Assembly (NCBI RefSeq): GCF_900110245.1
Contig: NZ_FOCZ01000004.1
Coordinates: forward strand, 248,001-312,000
Origin: Niastella yeongjuensis
GTDB lineage: Bacteria > Bacteroidota > Bacteroidia > Chitinophagales > Chitinophagaceae
Direction: 5' to 3'
Length of the DNA: 64,000 nt
Part shown: in pieces, positions 9,301 to 17,838 of the stretch
Position numbering within the stretch: position 1 is the stretch's first letter
How the letters are laid out: every line of letters starts with the position of its first letter
Program-made: the position numbers and the translations under genes
Notes under the pieces: model-generated
What the model saw: the letters and a program-made list of their open reading frames with translations, nothing else
Databases searched by the model: none
Told to the model about the DNA's origin: nothing

Positions 9301-9739
9301 TTCCTGGAAAGGTTTCGACTTAAGCACGCTGTGGCAGGGTGCCGGTAAAGCTTCATTGTACCTGAATAATGAACTGGCTTTCCCTTTCTATAACGGAGCA
9401 AAAGTGTTTACGGAACAAACCGACTATTGGACACCTGAGAATACCGGAGCCAAATATCCCCGTCTTACATCAAACCCAAGCACCAACAGCACACAGGCCT
9501 CTTCTTTCTGGATCAGAAGTGGAAATTACCTGCGGTTGAAAACAGCAGAATTGGGTTATTCCCTGCCAGCTTCTGTAATGAGGATGCTTAAAATAAGATC
9601 TGTACGGGTATTTGTTTCAGGACAGAACCTATTCACTTTTAGCAAATTCAACTACCTCGATCCTGAATTAGGAAGTGATCGTGGCCGTTATTACTTCCAG
9701 CAAAAAGTGTATTCTTTTGGTATGAATGTAGGATTTTAA
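6320..9739 (+). CDS. SusC/RagA-family TonB-dependent receptor with STN domain
   Basis: A 1139-residue outer-membrane importer. A signal peptide ends near residue 36 (AAAKGYSQT). The secretin/TonB STN domain spans about 40-115, the carboxypeptidase-regulatory-like beta-sandwich about 135-212 (VNGKVTDSKGQPLANVSVKV), then the SusC signature DLNEVVIVGYGKQKR and a plug domain with IRGIGTTGNASPLVIVNGIP. A C-terminal beta-barrel ends in YSFGMNVGF with a terminal Phe. The STN domain marks it as a signal-transducing SusC that talks to FecR. It forms the import pore with the SusD encoded 25 bp downstream. Substrate is unknown; the sulfatase and phosphodiesterase in the same series suggest a sulfated and/or phosphorylated compound. 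Confidence 0.95.
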   Translation: MKNLRPGIGIRALFCLKLSLALILIFCLQAAAKGYSQTDPRITFTVKDAKISEALLTIERKSSFRIIYSEFDLPATSHITLSVKNELLSEVLKKMLSVYKLKFRILENKAVIISQEQANNRVDQISQVTEQLPAVITVNGKVTDSKGQPLANVSVKVKDSQLGTLTDDQGNFNLRFPDELPHALIISSVGFASQEIKVKDGQTLSIVLETAAGDLNEVVIVGYGKQKRNAVTSSISSVKGEAITKAPVANISNTLGGRVSGVLSRQSSGAPGEDNDQINIRGIGTTGNASPLVIVNGIPMDYNQLNPNEIETITVLKDAAAVAPYGLAGANGVILVTTKRGKEGKFSLNYDGYYGYQKTANMPTFLDAYGYASMLNEANLNSGNPAAYTPEQLQKYKDGSDPDHFPNTDWVKRIISPSSPITRHSLSLTGGAEKVRFYANLGYLFQEGVVSPIYFKRYNATVNIDANVTNTTIASFDLNGSLSNRNNPSGASGSSIYSNITEYPPILPLQFSNGLPAHELLPQIYESGYNRENLKNLNAKLTIEQKIPFVKGLSLKGAFAWFGGDTTDKIWTKPVTFYGLDATNQYIPKTAGPATGSTLYQGLTQLQRTVLQGYITYDRTFGKHAVNALAVYEKQDATLANFSAKRGAYSVNLDELSSGSSNKNDYDNNGFSGRSAQVGYVYQVNYGYNNKYLVGFSGRYNGHYYFAPGKRFAFFPAASVGWVLSEENFIRDQFNWINNLKVRASYGKAGNLAGNPFQYLTSYGLRNSYVFGSTTPTQVQGVYENAQANPNITWETAKKANIGLDALLWKGKLGFTIDVFSERRTDMLIKPNAVVPVEYGIDISQQNAGIMENKGIELSVNTAHSFSNGIKLDAAFNFSYARNKLIQTFESASTYNNPNTRTTGRPYKAQFGLQGLGLFQQSDFEADGKTLKTGIPKPTFGPVYPGDIRYADLAGAPDADGKPTGPDGKIDINDYTMIGQPLFPQIIYGLNLNVSWKGFDLSTLWQGAGKASLYLNNELAFPFYNGAKVFTEQTDYWTPENTGAKYPRLTSNPSTNSTQASSFWIRSGNYLRLKTAELGYSLPASVMRMLKIRSVRVFVSGQNLFTFSKFNYLDPELGSDRGRYYFQQKVYSFGMNVGF

Positions 9740-9764
9740 TTCGTGTACGTTTAATAATACAATC

Positions 9765-11411
9765 ATGAAACATTTCGTCATAGTATCGTCGTTCCTCTTT
9801 TTGATGACAGCATGCAGTGAAAAAGACCTGGATATCACTCCGACAGACAAACTGAGTGATGCTACCGTGTGGACAGATTCTGCATCTGCCAGTTTCTTCC
9901 TCAATGATGTATACAACTCCCTTAATGCAGGTCCTTATCCCACCGTTTTTACCAACCTGCCCAGCGAGATCAGCAACGACCCGCTCGACAACTTCACCGA
10001 TAATACCACCTATGGTCCCAGTTCAGGGCTTGCCTCTGCTTCTTTATTCGACAACAGCAGTTACGGCCCTTTGAATACCTGTTTCGATGCGCAGTGGAAG
10101 AACATGTATGCGAATATCAGGAAGTGCAACCTTTTTATTGAAAAGGTAACAGCGGCCCCGTTTGCCGACAATACCAAAAAAACAATGCTGGCCGAATGTC
10201 GTTTTTTGAGAGCTTACTATTATCGGCAGCTGATGGACCTGTACGGCGGTGTTCCCCTTATAACCGGGGTGTTGTCGAATGATGGTTCACAGGATATTTT
10301 TTATGCCCGCAATACCTATGCTGAATGCGTTGACTTTATTCAAAAAGAGTGCGACGAGATCTATGCTGATCTGCCCCTTACCGTTACCGGTAAAAACATT
10401 GGTCGTGCCACCAAAGGAGCAGCCCTGGCTTTAAAAGGTGAGGAAGAGTTATATGCCGGCAAGTATGAGGCTGCTGCAGCCACCCACAAAAAGATCATCG
10501 ACGAAATGGGCAATGGCAAAGTGTACGACCTGTTTCCCGATTATGCCGGCCTGTTTTATGCCAACAACGAGAATAACAAAGAAGTGATCTTCGATATTCA
10601 GTTTGCACCGGTTATAAAGATCAAAACCATCAACCAATACTGGGGCGTGGTAGAGCTGGCCAAAGGGGGCGGCTGGGGCTCCTGCGACCCTACACAAAAC
10701 CTGGTAGATGAATATGAATTTACCGATGGTAAAACGGCGGCCGAAGCCTCTGCCGATTATGATCCAACGCATCCATACCTGAACCGGGAGAAACGTTTCT
10801 ATGCTTCTATCATTTATGATGGTTGTACCTGGAGAGGAAAAACAATCTATACACGTACCGACGTTCCCAATAATGCCAATGAAATAAACCTCACCAATAA
10901 ACCGGGTAATGCCGGCCGTACCGGTTATTTCACCAAAAAATTACAGGATTCTACCATTGGTTCTTCTCCCAGCACACTCGATGGAACCAATGTGATCGTA
11001 TTGCGGTATGCCGAAGTATTACTGAACTATGCCGAGGCGCAGAATGAATCAGTAGGACCCGATGCCAGTGTATACGATGCCATTAACAAAGTACGTAAAC
11101 GTGCCGGTCAGCCTGCATTGCCTGCAGGGCTCAATGTAGATCAGATGCGTCAACGTATCCGCCACGAACGCCGGATCGAGTTTGCCTTTGAAGGAAAAAG
11201 GTTTTACGACATCATGCGCTGGAGAATAGCCGAACAAATATTCAGTCAGCCCATTTATGGGATGAAGGTCAGCGTATCGGGTAACCAGCTCACCTATGAT
11301 AAAGTAAAGGTGCGCACCATTAAATTCGACCCAACGAAAAATTATTTACAACCGATCCCACAGGCAGCGATAAGCCAGAATACAAAGCTTAGACAGAACG
11401 ATAACTATTAG
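9765..11411 (+). CDS. SusD/RagB-family nutrient-binding lipoprotein
   Basis: A 548-residue outer-surface lipoprotein. The signal MKHFVIVSSFLFLMTAC ends in a lipobox Cys17. SusD features follow: an N-terminal region ITPTDKLSDATVW, the helical stretch MLAECRFLRAYYYRQLMDLYGGVPL, and the C-terminal block VLRYAEVLLNYAEAQNE, INKVRKRAGQPALP and RQRIRHERRIEFAFEGKRFY. It caps the SusC pore and binds the substrate. It is 25 bp behind susC and only 3 bp ahead of the sulfatase gene, so all four are likely cotranscribed. Confidence 0.95.
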   Translation: MKHFVIVSSFLFLMTACSEKDLDITPTDKLSDATVWTDSASASFFLNDVYNSLNAGPYPTVFTNLPSEISNDPLDNFTDNTTYGPSSGLASASLFDNSSYGPLNTCFDAQWKNMYANIRKCNLFIEKVTAAPFADNTKKTMLAECRFLRAYYYRQLMDLYGGVPLITGVLSNDGSQDIFYARNTYAECVDFIQKECDEIYADLPLTVTGKNIGRATKGAALALKGEEELYAGKYEAAAATHKKIIDEMGNGKVYDLFPDYAGLFYANNENNKEVIFDIQFAPVIKIKTINQYWGVVELAKGGGWGSCDPTQNLVDEYEFTDGKTAAEASADYDPTHPYLNREKRFYASIIYDGCTWRGKTIYTRTDVPNNANEINLTNKPGNAGRTGYFTKKLQDSTIGSSPSTLDGTNVIVLRYAEVLLNYAEAQNESVGPDASVYDAINKVRKRAGQPALPAGLNVDQMRQRIRHERRIEFAFEGKRFYDIMRWRIAEQIFSQPIYGMKVSVSGNQLTYDKVKVRTIKFDPTKNYLQPIPQAAISQNTKLRQNDNY

Positions 11412-11414
11412 CTC

Positions 11415-12896
11415 ATGCAAATGAAAAATAAACTGATCACCCTGTTTGTACTGGCCGCATTGCCCGGCCTGGTGCAGGCGCAGCAAAAGCCCAACATCAT
11501 ATTCATTATGGCCGATGACCTTGGCTATGCGAGTATCGGCGCTTTTGGCCAGCAAAAGATACATACGCCCCACCTCGATAAAATGGCAAAGGAAGGAATG
11601 ATCCTGACCGACTTCCATGCCAATTCCATCTGTGCACCAACCAGAGCCTCGCTTATTACCGGGCAGCATTCCGGTCATAACATCGTAAGGGATAATTATG
11701 AACTGGGTGGGTTCGAAGATTCTGCAGAGTATGGCCAGTTGCCTTTACCAGCCAACACCCCAACCATTGGCACCATGCTACAATCCGCGGGTTACACGAC
11801 TGCGGTGTTTGGCAAGTGGGGCCTGGGAGGCCCTGGATCATCGGGCATGCCTACGAAACAGGGCTTCGACTTTTTCTATGGCTACCTCGACCAAAAGCAG
11901 GCGCATAATTATTATCCCACCCATTTGTGGCGCAATGAAGTATCGGAAAAACTGCCCAATGAATATTTCAGTTCACATCAGCAATTGGGTAACAAGGACC
12001 CGAACGATCCGGCCTCATACGACGCCTATAAAGGAAAAGTATACAGCTGTGATACGCTGACAGGCGAGGCTTTGAAATTCATGCGTACCAACCGCAACAA
12101 ACCTTTCTTTATGTACATGGCTTATATACTTCCGCATATGGCCATGCAGGTGCCCGACGAATATGTGAAGCCTTACCTTGGGAAATTCGAGGAAACGCCG
12201 TACAAGGGTGGCTATCTTCCCAACAGAACGCCTAACGCCAGCTACGCAGCCATGATCAGTTTGCTGGATGAGTACGTGGGCAGGATCATCGATCAACTTA
12301 AAGCATTGGGGCTGGATAAAAACACCCTGGTGATCTTTACCGGCGACAATGGAGCAGCCGTTGGCGGTGGTTTAAATGCCGACTACTTCAATTGTACCGG
12401 TAATTTAAGAGGCAGAAAAGGTTCGTTGTACGAAGGCGGTATCCGGGAGCCATTCGTTGCCTGGTGGCCGGGCAAAATACAGGCGGGCAGTAAGTCTGAA
12501 CACATCTCCGCCATATGGGACCTGATGCCTACGTTTGGGGAAGTGGCCAGCGCCAAACCACCCAAAACAGCAGATGGCATTTCATTTTTACCAACCCTGT
12601 TAAGCAGAAAGGACCAGCACGAACATCCTTATTTGTATTGGGAAATACATGCACCCATGAAAGGAATGCAGGCCGTACGTTTTGGCGACTGGAAGGCCGT
12701 GCGTAAAGGAACACATGTCAATGCCAATGCCCCCATAGAATTATACAACCTGAAAGACGATGTTGCTGAGAAAACAGATGTGGCTGCACAACATCCGCAG
12801 GAAGTGGCGCTGGCACGCAAATACCTGGCTTCGCGTGAGCTGGCCATTTTACAGGAGTGGAACTTTTATCAGTTCAAAAATAAAGGCGACGACTAA
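11415..12896 (+). CDS. Sulfatase (arylsulfatase-type, Cys-type FGly)
   Basis: A 493-residue periplasmic sulfatase with a Sec signal ending near AQA at residue 23. Metal ligands D34-D35 lie in FIMADDLGYAS. The FGly motif is C73-A-P-T-R in SICAPTRASLITGQHSG; Cys73 must be oxidised to formylglycine by an anaerobic or aerobic maturase encoded elsewhere. Thr replaces the more usual Ser of CxPSR. The second metal site is VIFTGDNGAAVGG. It removes sulfate esters from a small or polymeric substrate imported by the adjacent SusC/SusD. The start ATG is 3 bp after the susD stop; a second ATG two codons later is also possible. Confidence 0.93.
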   Translation: MQMKNKLITLFVLAALPGLVQAQQKPNIIFIMADDLGYASIGAFGQQKIHTPHLDKMAKEGMILTDFHANSICAPTRASLITGQHSGHNIVRDNYELGGFEDSAEYGQLPLPANTPTIGTMLQSAGYTTAVFGKWGLGGPGSSGMPTKQGFDFFYGYLDQKQAHNYYPTHLWRNEVSEKLPNEYFSSHQQLGNKDPNDPASYDAYKGKVYSCDTLTGEALKFMRTNRNKPFFMYMAYILPHMAMQVPDEYVKPYLGKFEETPYKGGYLPNRTPNASYAAMISLLDEYVGRIIDQLKALGLDKNTLVIFTGDNGAAVGGGLNADYFNCTGNLRGRKGSLYEGGIREPFVAWWPGKIQAGSKSEHISAIWDLMPTFGEVASAKPPKTADGISFLPTLLSRKDQHEHPYLYWEIHAPMKGMQAVRFGDWKAVRKGTHVNANAPIELYNLKDDVAEKTDVAAQHPQEVALARKYLASRELAILQEWNFYQFKNKGDD

Positions 12897-12922
12897 CTAA
12901 TAATAACATTAACAATAACAGC

Positions 12923-13870
12923 ATGCAACTAAAAGATCATTTCAAACCAGTAATAGCTATGCTGGTGCTGGCTGCAGCCGGTATTACAGCTTTTCATACA
13001 GCACCCAAAGCGCACTTCATCAATGTCAAAGAACCGAAAGACATCAAAGCGTTCTTTCATTACTCCGCTGACAGAATACCGTTTGTAAGCTCGCATCGCG
13101 GCGGCCCGGCAAAAGGCTTTCCTGAAAACTGTATTGCCACTTTTGAAAACACCATTCAAAAAACCTGGTCCATACTCGAGTGCGACCCCCGGTATACAAA
13201 GGACAGTGCCGTTGTATTGTTGCACGACCCCACCCTGGACAGAACATCGACCGGTACAGGTAAGTTGAACGAACACACCCTGCAGGAAGTAAAACAACTG
13301 AAGTTAAAAGACAGACAGGGAAATGTTACCCCCTACTCCATTCCGACACTGGATGAGGTACTGGAATGGGCGAAGAACAAAACCATCATGGTGCTTGATC
13401 AAAAAGATATACCAGTAGAGATATGCGTAAAGAAAATACAGGAACACAAAGCCTGGGCCAATGCCATTATGATCGTATATAAACTGGAAGATGTAAAACG
13501 CTGCTACGAACTGGACAATAGAATTGTAATGGAAGTAATGGTACCTGACAAGGATGCTGCCGCCAAACTGGAAGCGACAGGTGTTCCCTGGGAAAACATA
13601 GTGGCATTTGTAACGCATATGCAGCCAAAAGACAAAGACATCTACAATTATGTACACAGCAAAGGCGCCCTTTGCATTATTGGAAGTTCCAGAACGATCG
13701 ACAAGGATTTTACCAGTGGGAACATTTCTGAAGCCGACCTGCCCGGTAAATACCGTTCCCTCGTAAGCGATGGCGCAGATATTATTGAAGCCGACCTGGG
13801 CATTGAGGCAGGCGCAGCCCTGCAATCACTGATGCCTGCCAAAAGCAGTAAGCGTATATTCTTTAAATAA
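12923..13870 (+). CDS. Glycerophosphodiester phosphodiesterase (GDPD) family protein
   Basis: A 315-residue exported protein with a hydrophobic N-terminal signal (about 1-27). GDPD motifs are HRGGPAKGFPEN (catalytic His and Glu), LECDPRYTKDS (metal-binding Glu/Asp) and VVLLHDPTLDRTSTG (second catalytic His). The family hydrolyses glycerophosphodiesters to glycerol phosphate and an alcohol using a divalent metal. It lies 26 bp behind the sulfatase as the last gene of the SusC/SusD series, so a phosphodiester-containing substrate is plausible. A paralogue sits at 32472-33410. A perfect 20-bp hairpin follows the stop codon. Confidence 0.9.
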   Translation: MQLKDHFKPVIAMLVLAAAGITAFHTAPKAHFINVKEPKDIKAFFHYSADRIPFVSSHRGGPAKGFPENCIATFENTIQKTWSILECDPRYTKDSAVVLLHDPTLDRTSTGTGKLNEHTLQEVKQLKLKDRQGNVTPYSIPTLDEVLEWAKNKTIMVLDQKDIPVEICVKKIQEHKAWANAIMIVYKLEDVKRCYELDNRIVMEVMVPDKDAAAKLEATGVPWENIVAFVTHMQPKDKDIYNYVHSKGALCIIGSSRTIDKDFTSGNISEADLPGKYRSLVSDGADIIEADLGIEAGAALQSLMPAKSSKRIFFK

Positions 13871-13887
13871 TGACAGAAGGAATAAGA

Positions 13888-13932
13888 ATGGCGGCTGCCG
13901 ATGTAAAAAATATTTACATCGGCAGCCGCCAT
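13888..13932. terminator. Perfect 20-bp hairpin between convergent genes
   Basis: Arms 13888-13907 and 13913-13932 are exactly complementary around a 5-nt loop (aaata). The element fills most of the 70-bp gap between the convergent GDPD and aldo/keto reductase genes. No long T run follows on either strand, so a bidirectional terminator or mRNA-end stabiliser is inferred. Confidence 0.7.
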
Positions 13933-13940
13933 AAACGTTA

Positions 13941-14972
13941 CTAATAAAACTTCGGTAAAGGGTTCAACTGTGTATTTTGACGTTGATGCCAATAAGGATA
14001 AATCGGGTATTGTTCACTCGCCTCATCCAGTTTTTTAATTTGATCAACAGTCAGGTTCCAGCCAACTGCCAGCAGGTTGTCCTTAAGTTGTTCTTCATTT
14101 CTGGCGCCAATGATAATATTAGAAACCGTTGGCCTTTGCAGTACCCAGTTAAGTGCAACCTGAGCCACTGATTTATTTGTTTCTTCAGCTACCTGGTCTA
14201 AGGCATCCACAATTTTATACAGGCGTTCCAGGTCTGTTTCCGGTCCATGGTGCCCGCCCTTGCTTCCGCGGTTATCGGGTTGCGTTGTATTGCTTCTTCT
14301 GAATTTGCCGCTTAATTTACCTGAGGCCAGCGGGCTCCACACAATGGTACCAATGTTTTGGTCTACCCCTAACGGCATCAGTTCCCATTCAAACTCACGA
14401 TCCAGTAAGGAGTAATAAGCCTGATGCGCGATGTATTTACTCCAGCCATATCTTTCTGAAACGGACAGGGACTTCATCAAATGCCAACCGGAGAAATTGG
14501 AACAGGCAATGTAACGGATCTTTCCGCTGTTGATAAGCGTATCCAGTGTTTTCAACGTTTCTTCTACAGGGGTGTTGCCATCCATACCGTGCAGGTGATA
14601 AATATCAATATAATCGGTATTTAACCGGCGCAGGCTGTCTTCTACAGATCGCAGTAAATGAAAACGGGACGATCCATAATCGTTGGCGCCGTCGCCCATT
14701 ACGAAGGTAGCCTTGGTAGAGATCAGCACTTCCTTGCGAATTCCCTGCAGTGCCTTACCGAGGATCTCTTCTGCCAGTCCGGCTGAATAAACATCTGCTG
14801 TATCAAAGAAATTTACCCCGGCATCCATACACAGGTTTACTAACTTCTTTGCTTCATCCAGCTGGGTTGTTCCCCAGGCCTTAAAAAAATCGCCCTTTCC
14901 TCCAAAGGTGGCTGTTCCGAAACTAAATACCGGTACATTTAATCCCGATGCACCTAATTTTCTATATTCCAT
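13941..14972 (-). CDS. Aldo/keto reductase
   Basis: A 343-residue NADPH-dependent oxidoreductase of the AKR superfamily. The ATG at 14972 begins the typical MEYRKLGASGLNVP; a longer frame upstream has no family-like sequence. The catalytic tetrad is visible: D57 and Y62 in FFDTADVYSAG, K87 in LISTKAT, H128 in IDIYHLHGMDG. The C-terminal cofactor-binding part includes VSNIIIGARNEEQLKDNL. It reduces an aldehyde or ketone sugar-type substrate that cannot be named. It is convergent with the GDPD gene and is not part of an obvious operon. Confidence 0.9.
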   Translation of the reverse strand: MEYRKLGASGLNVPVFSFGTATFGGKGDFFKAWGTTQLDEAKKLVNLCMDAGVNFFDTADVYSAGLAEEILGKALQGIRKEVLISTKATFVMGDGANDYGSSRFHLLRSVEDSLRRLNTDYIDIYHLHGMDGNTPVEETLKTLDTLINSGKIRYIACSNFSGWHLMKSLSVSERYGWSKYIAHQAYYSLLDREFEWELMPLGVDQNIGTIVWSPLASGKLSGKFRRSNTTQPDNRGSKGGHHGPETDLERLYKIVDALDQVAEETNKSVAQVALNWVLQRPTVSNIIIGARNEEQLKDNLLAVGWNLTVDQIKKLDEASEQYPIYPYWHQRQNTQLNPLPKFY

Positions 14973-15062
14973 AATAATGCAGTTTAATTCAGTTCTGAAA
15001 TAATTCCGGATCAGTAACAACAATTACGTCAAAATGTTGGTGGCCATTCGAGCTGTGGCAGA

Positions 15063-16718
15063 TTACAACCCCTGTACAAACCCCGTTAAACTCTCCTCCT
15101 GCCCCAGGTTCAATTTCTTTTTAAGGCGGTAACGGCTTACACGTAAGCTATCCTGCGAAATGCCTAACAGGGTGGCCATGTCTTTACTGGCCATATTCAA
15201 TTTAATAAGCGAGAGCATGCGCAGGTCATTGCTGGTAAGCTCTTCACTGTGTCTTTTCAGGTTGTCGAAAAACGGCTGGTGCAGTTGTTCAAAGGTTTCG
15301 CGGAATTCGTTCCAGTACTGGTCGTGATTAAAACTCTGGTTGATGTGCTGGATCAGTTGCTGCAGTTGTTTCTTCTGGTCGCGTTTGTCGTCTTTTACCA
15401 GCAACTCCAGTTTATTACGCAGGTCATCGAGCGACTGATTCTTTTGAATGATGTGCAGGGTATAGGAGGTCAATCCCTTTTTCTTTACTTCCAGTTCTTC
15501 CATCAGCCTGTCTTCCTGCAGCTGTCGATTGGCCAGTTCAACCTGCATCAGGTCATTCTGGGTTTCATAAATATGCCGGTTGCGTTCGCTTACCATTTGT
15601 TCGTTCCTGATCTTTAACCGCTGGCGGCTGAAGGTTACCCAACCCAATATCACCAGCAACACCACTACAATCACCACGGCTGTGGTAACGATCAGGGTAA
15701 TGTTGCGGGCATTTTCCAGCTGAACGATCTCAACGTTCTTTTTATCTATGTCGAACAACACGCTTAAGAAAGCGGTCTGCCGGTTATTTTCTATTGAATA
15801 CAGATCGATGGTAGCCCTGCGGGAAAGATCGATATAAAAATAAGCACTGTCTTGTTGCCCCAGCAAATTCCAGGCTTTACCCAGGTCGCGGTAAGCCGCC
15901 TGTTTCTGATACAGGTCATTGGTGCCGTTGGCACGGGCCAGGGCTTCATTACTTTTATTGATCGCATCGTGGTAGCGGCCTGTTTTGCGATAGATATCAC
16001 CCAGGTTATTGATAACTTCGATACCAGCTACCTGGTCGTTCGCCTGATCATATAGCTTCAGGGAGTGATCGAAATAATACCAGGCGGAATCATATTTTTC
16101 CAGGTCTTCATAAATGCTGCCGATGTTTTCATAGATCTTGGCCACTACCGATGGTTGTGCCACATCCCTGCATTGCTGTAAAGCCAGGCGTTGAAAATAA
16201 AACGCGCTGTCCACCTGCTTTTTCTTTTCGTACAGGTGACCGATCTTTCCATAGGTATCGGCCAGCCCTTCCTGGTCCCTTAATTTATAATAAATAGATA
16301 AGGCTTCATCGTATTGTTTGCGGGCAACCGGCAGCTGCCGGTTCTGGTAATAAACCAGTCCCATATCGTTCAGGTTACGGGCCAGCTGTTCATCATTATT
16401 TGTTTCGCGGAAGATCTTATCGGCCTGCACGTGAAAATCGAGCGCTTTCGGATAATTTCCCAGGGAATAACATACCTGTCCCATCTGTTGCAGACAAATG
16501 CCCATGGTTTGCCGGTCTTTACCGGCAATGGCCTTGCTGTACATTTCTTTCAATAATAAAAAGGCGGAGTCAGGAAATTGTTTGCTCAACCGCTGGGTAT
16601 GTAATAATTCAGTGCGGTCATTTTCCTGCGCCTGTACAGGAGGAAATTGCAATAACAATATTGCAAACACAGTCATCACCCAACCAAAATAATTAACCCG
16701 GAAGCATTTCATGCGCAT
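15063..16718 (-). CDS. TPR membrane protein with C-terminal HTH (transcriptional regulator)
   Basis: A 551-residue protein: signal peptide (about 1-30, cut near VQAQ), six or so tetratricopeptide repeats at about 45-310 (for example LARNLNDMGLVYYQNRQLPV, AKIYENIGSIYEDLEKYDSA), one membrane span near 345-370 (TLIVTTAVVIVVVLLVILGW), a coiled coil, then a helix-turn-helix near the end (MASKDMATLLGISQDSLRVS). Known Bacteroidota relatives have a periplasmic TPR sensor and a cytoplasmic LuxR-like DNA-binding part. The ligand and target genes are unknown. The start may instead be the Met at 16712 or 16709. Confidence 0.83.
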   Translation of the reverse strand: MRMKCFRVNYFGWVMTVFAILLLQFPPVQAQENDRTELLHTQRLSKQFPDSAFLLLKEMYSKAIAGKDRQTMGICLQQMGQVCYSLGNYPKALDFHVQADKIFRETNNDEQLARNLNDMGLVYYQNRQLPVARKQYDEALSIYYKLRDQEGLADTYGKIGHLYEKKKQVDSAFYFQRLALQQCRDVAQPSVVAKIYENIGSIYEDLEKYDSAWYYFDHSLKLYDQANDQVAGIEVINNLGDIYRKTGRYHDAINKSNEALARANGTNDLYQKQAAYRDLGKAWNLLGQQDSAYFYIDLSRRATIDLYSIENNRQTAFLSVLFDIDKKNVEIVQLENARNITLIVTTAVVIVVVLLVILGWVTFSRQRLKIRNEQMVSERNRHIYETQNDLMQVELANRQLQEDRLMEELEVKKKGLTSYTLHIIQKNQSLDDLRNKLELLVKDDKRDQKKQLQQLIQHINQSFNHDQYWNEFRETFEQLHQPFFDNLKRHSEELTSNDLRMLSLIKLNMASKDMATLLGISQDSLRVSRYRLKKKLNLGQEESLTGFVQGL

Positions 16719-16731
16719 TAGTTCTGGTATG

Positions 16732-16739
16732 CAAACTTA
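16732..16739 (-). promoter_or_regulatory. Promoter -7 box candidate for the TPR-HTH gene
   Basis: On the minus strand the sequence reads TAAGTTTG, an exact match to TAnnTTTG. It would start the transcript at about 16729, roughly 11-17 bases before the candidate ATGs. Confidence 0.5.
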
Positions 16740-16907
16740 GAACAGGGAACGCATACCCGCTTCACTTAACAATTCGGTAATGTTTCGGTAATAAATTGGT
16801 AATGACGTTTTTTGTTCTTTAAGATCATTTGACTATCAACTATTTGCTGCTGTCCTGTTAACGTTGTTGCGGTGTTGTTAACGGTGCTGTTAACGCTGTT
16901 ACAGTAG

Positions 16908-17031
16908 GTGAAGGGCAGAAGGCAGAGGGCAAAGAGAAAACCGCTTAACGCAGCATTGTGTTAAGCGGTTTTCTCTTTAAAGATATTCCCGTAATGTATT
17001 TTTTCTCTGCCCTCTGCCCTCTGCCAATTCT
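16908..17031. terminator. Nested hairpin with simple-repeat arms after surE
   Basis: A perfect 19-bp stem (16931-16949 with 16960-16978, loop gcagcattgt) is enclosed by outer arms of ggcagagggc-type repeats (16917-16930) and gccctctgcc-type repeats (17003-17030). It lies directly after the surE stop on the minus strand. The remaining part of this gap holds three ttaacg-rich units near 16858-16900 and no gene. Confidence 0.7.
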
Positions 17032-17772
17032 TCACACCGGCAAAATTTCCTTAACCTTCCTCAGCATCTGTTCATCGGTCAAATCCAACCTAAGCGGCGT
17101 AATAGAAACGTAATCGTTTTCAACGGCCCAGCGGTCGGTCCCTTCTTCAGCCGGTTCCAGGGGCGTAACGGTAAACCAGTAGTGTTTACGGCCCATGGGG
17201 TCTACACCGGGAACAATCTTTCCATCGTATAACCGAACAGACTGCCGCGTCCATTTGAGGTCTTTGGGCTGTGGCGGAAAATTTACATTATATAGACCCA
17301 GGTCTTTATTTTCAAACAGTAAGGCGAGCGTTCTTTCTACAAATGGCGCCAGGGCTTCGAAGTCGGGCTCTGTTTTACCTACCGGCGTACTTAAGGCAAT
17401 GCCCCTTATTCCTAACAGAACGGCCTGTTTGGCTGCAGCCAGTGTACCCGAATGCCACATGGAATTACCGAGGTTTGGTCCCATATTAATGCCCGATAAC
17501 ACCACATCGGTTTTAGCATATAAATGACTGCCCAGGGCCACACAATCGGCCGGCGTACCATTTACCCGCCAGGCCTCGATGCCATCCCCTTCAAAAACAA
17601 TAGGTGATTTTTTTAACGACAATGGCCGGGAGTGGGTAACCGCATGCCCCATGGAACTTTGCTCCACATCGGGTGCTATTACCGTTACTTTTCCAAAACG
17701 GGACGCTATACGGGCCAGCGCCGCAATACCCGGACTATAAATTCCGTCATCATTGGTTATCAGTATAGTCAT
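17032..17772 (-). CDS. surE: 5'/3'-nucleotidase SurE
   Basis: A 246-residue survival protein SurE, which removes phosphate from nucleoside monophosphates with a divalent metal. The start at 17772 gives the classic MTILITNDDGIYSPG with metal ligands D8-D9. Further family blocks are VIAPDVEQSSMGHAVT, WRVNGTPADCVALG, VLSGINMGPNLG and WHSGTLAAAKQAVLLG. It is normal in length. A longer frame to 17799 adds nine non-conserved residues and is rejected. It is divergent from the lipid kinase gene across 87 bp that hold two palindromes. Confidence 0.96.
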   Translation of the reverse strand: MTILITNDDGIYSPGIAALARIASRFGKVTVIAPDVEQSSMGHAVTHSRPLSLKKSPIVFEGDGIEAWRVNGTPADCVALGSHLYAKTDVVLSGINMGPNLGNSMWHSGTLAAAKQAVLLGIRGIALSTPVGKTEPDFEALAPFVERTLALLFENKDLGLYNVNFPPQPKDLKWTRQSVRLYDGKIVPGVDPMGRKHYWFTVTPLEPAEEGTDRWAVENDYVSITPLRLDLTDEQMLRKVKEILPV

Positions 17773-17776
17773 AATA

Positions 17777-17810
17777 AATATTGAACATTGGATATCCAAT
17801 AGTCAATATT
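17777..17810. promoter_or_regulatory. 34-bp quasi-palindrome at the surE 5' end
   Basis: Outer arms AATATTGA (17777-17784) and TCAATATT (17803-17810) flank the perfect 14-bp palindrome ATTGGATATCCAAT (17787-17800), with a 2-bp mismatch on each side. It begins 4 bp upstream of the surE ATG, so it could be an operator or a leader hairpin. Confidence 0.5.
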
Positions 17811-17838
17811 ATAATTGTGCCAACCGCGTGGTACAATT

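Noticed and set aside
13304-13825. 173-codon minus-strand ORF inside the GDPD gene
   Set aside because: The plus-strand frame has all GDPD motifs; the opposite frame shows none.
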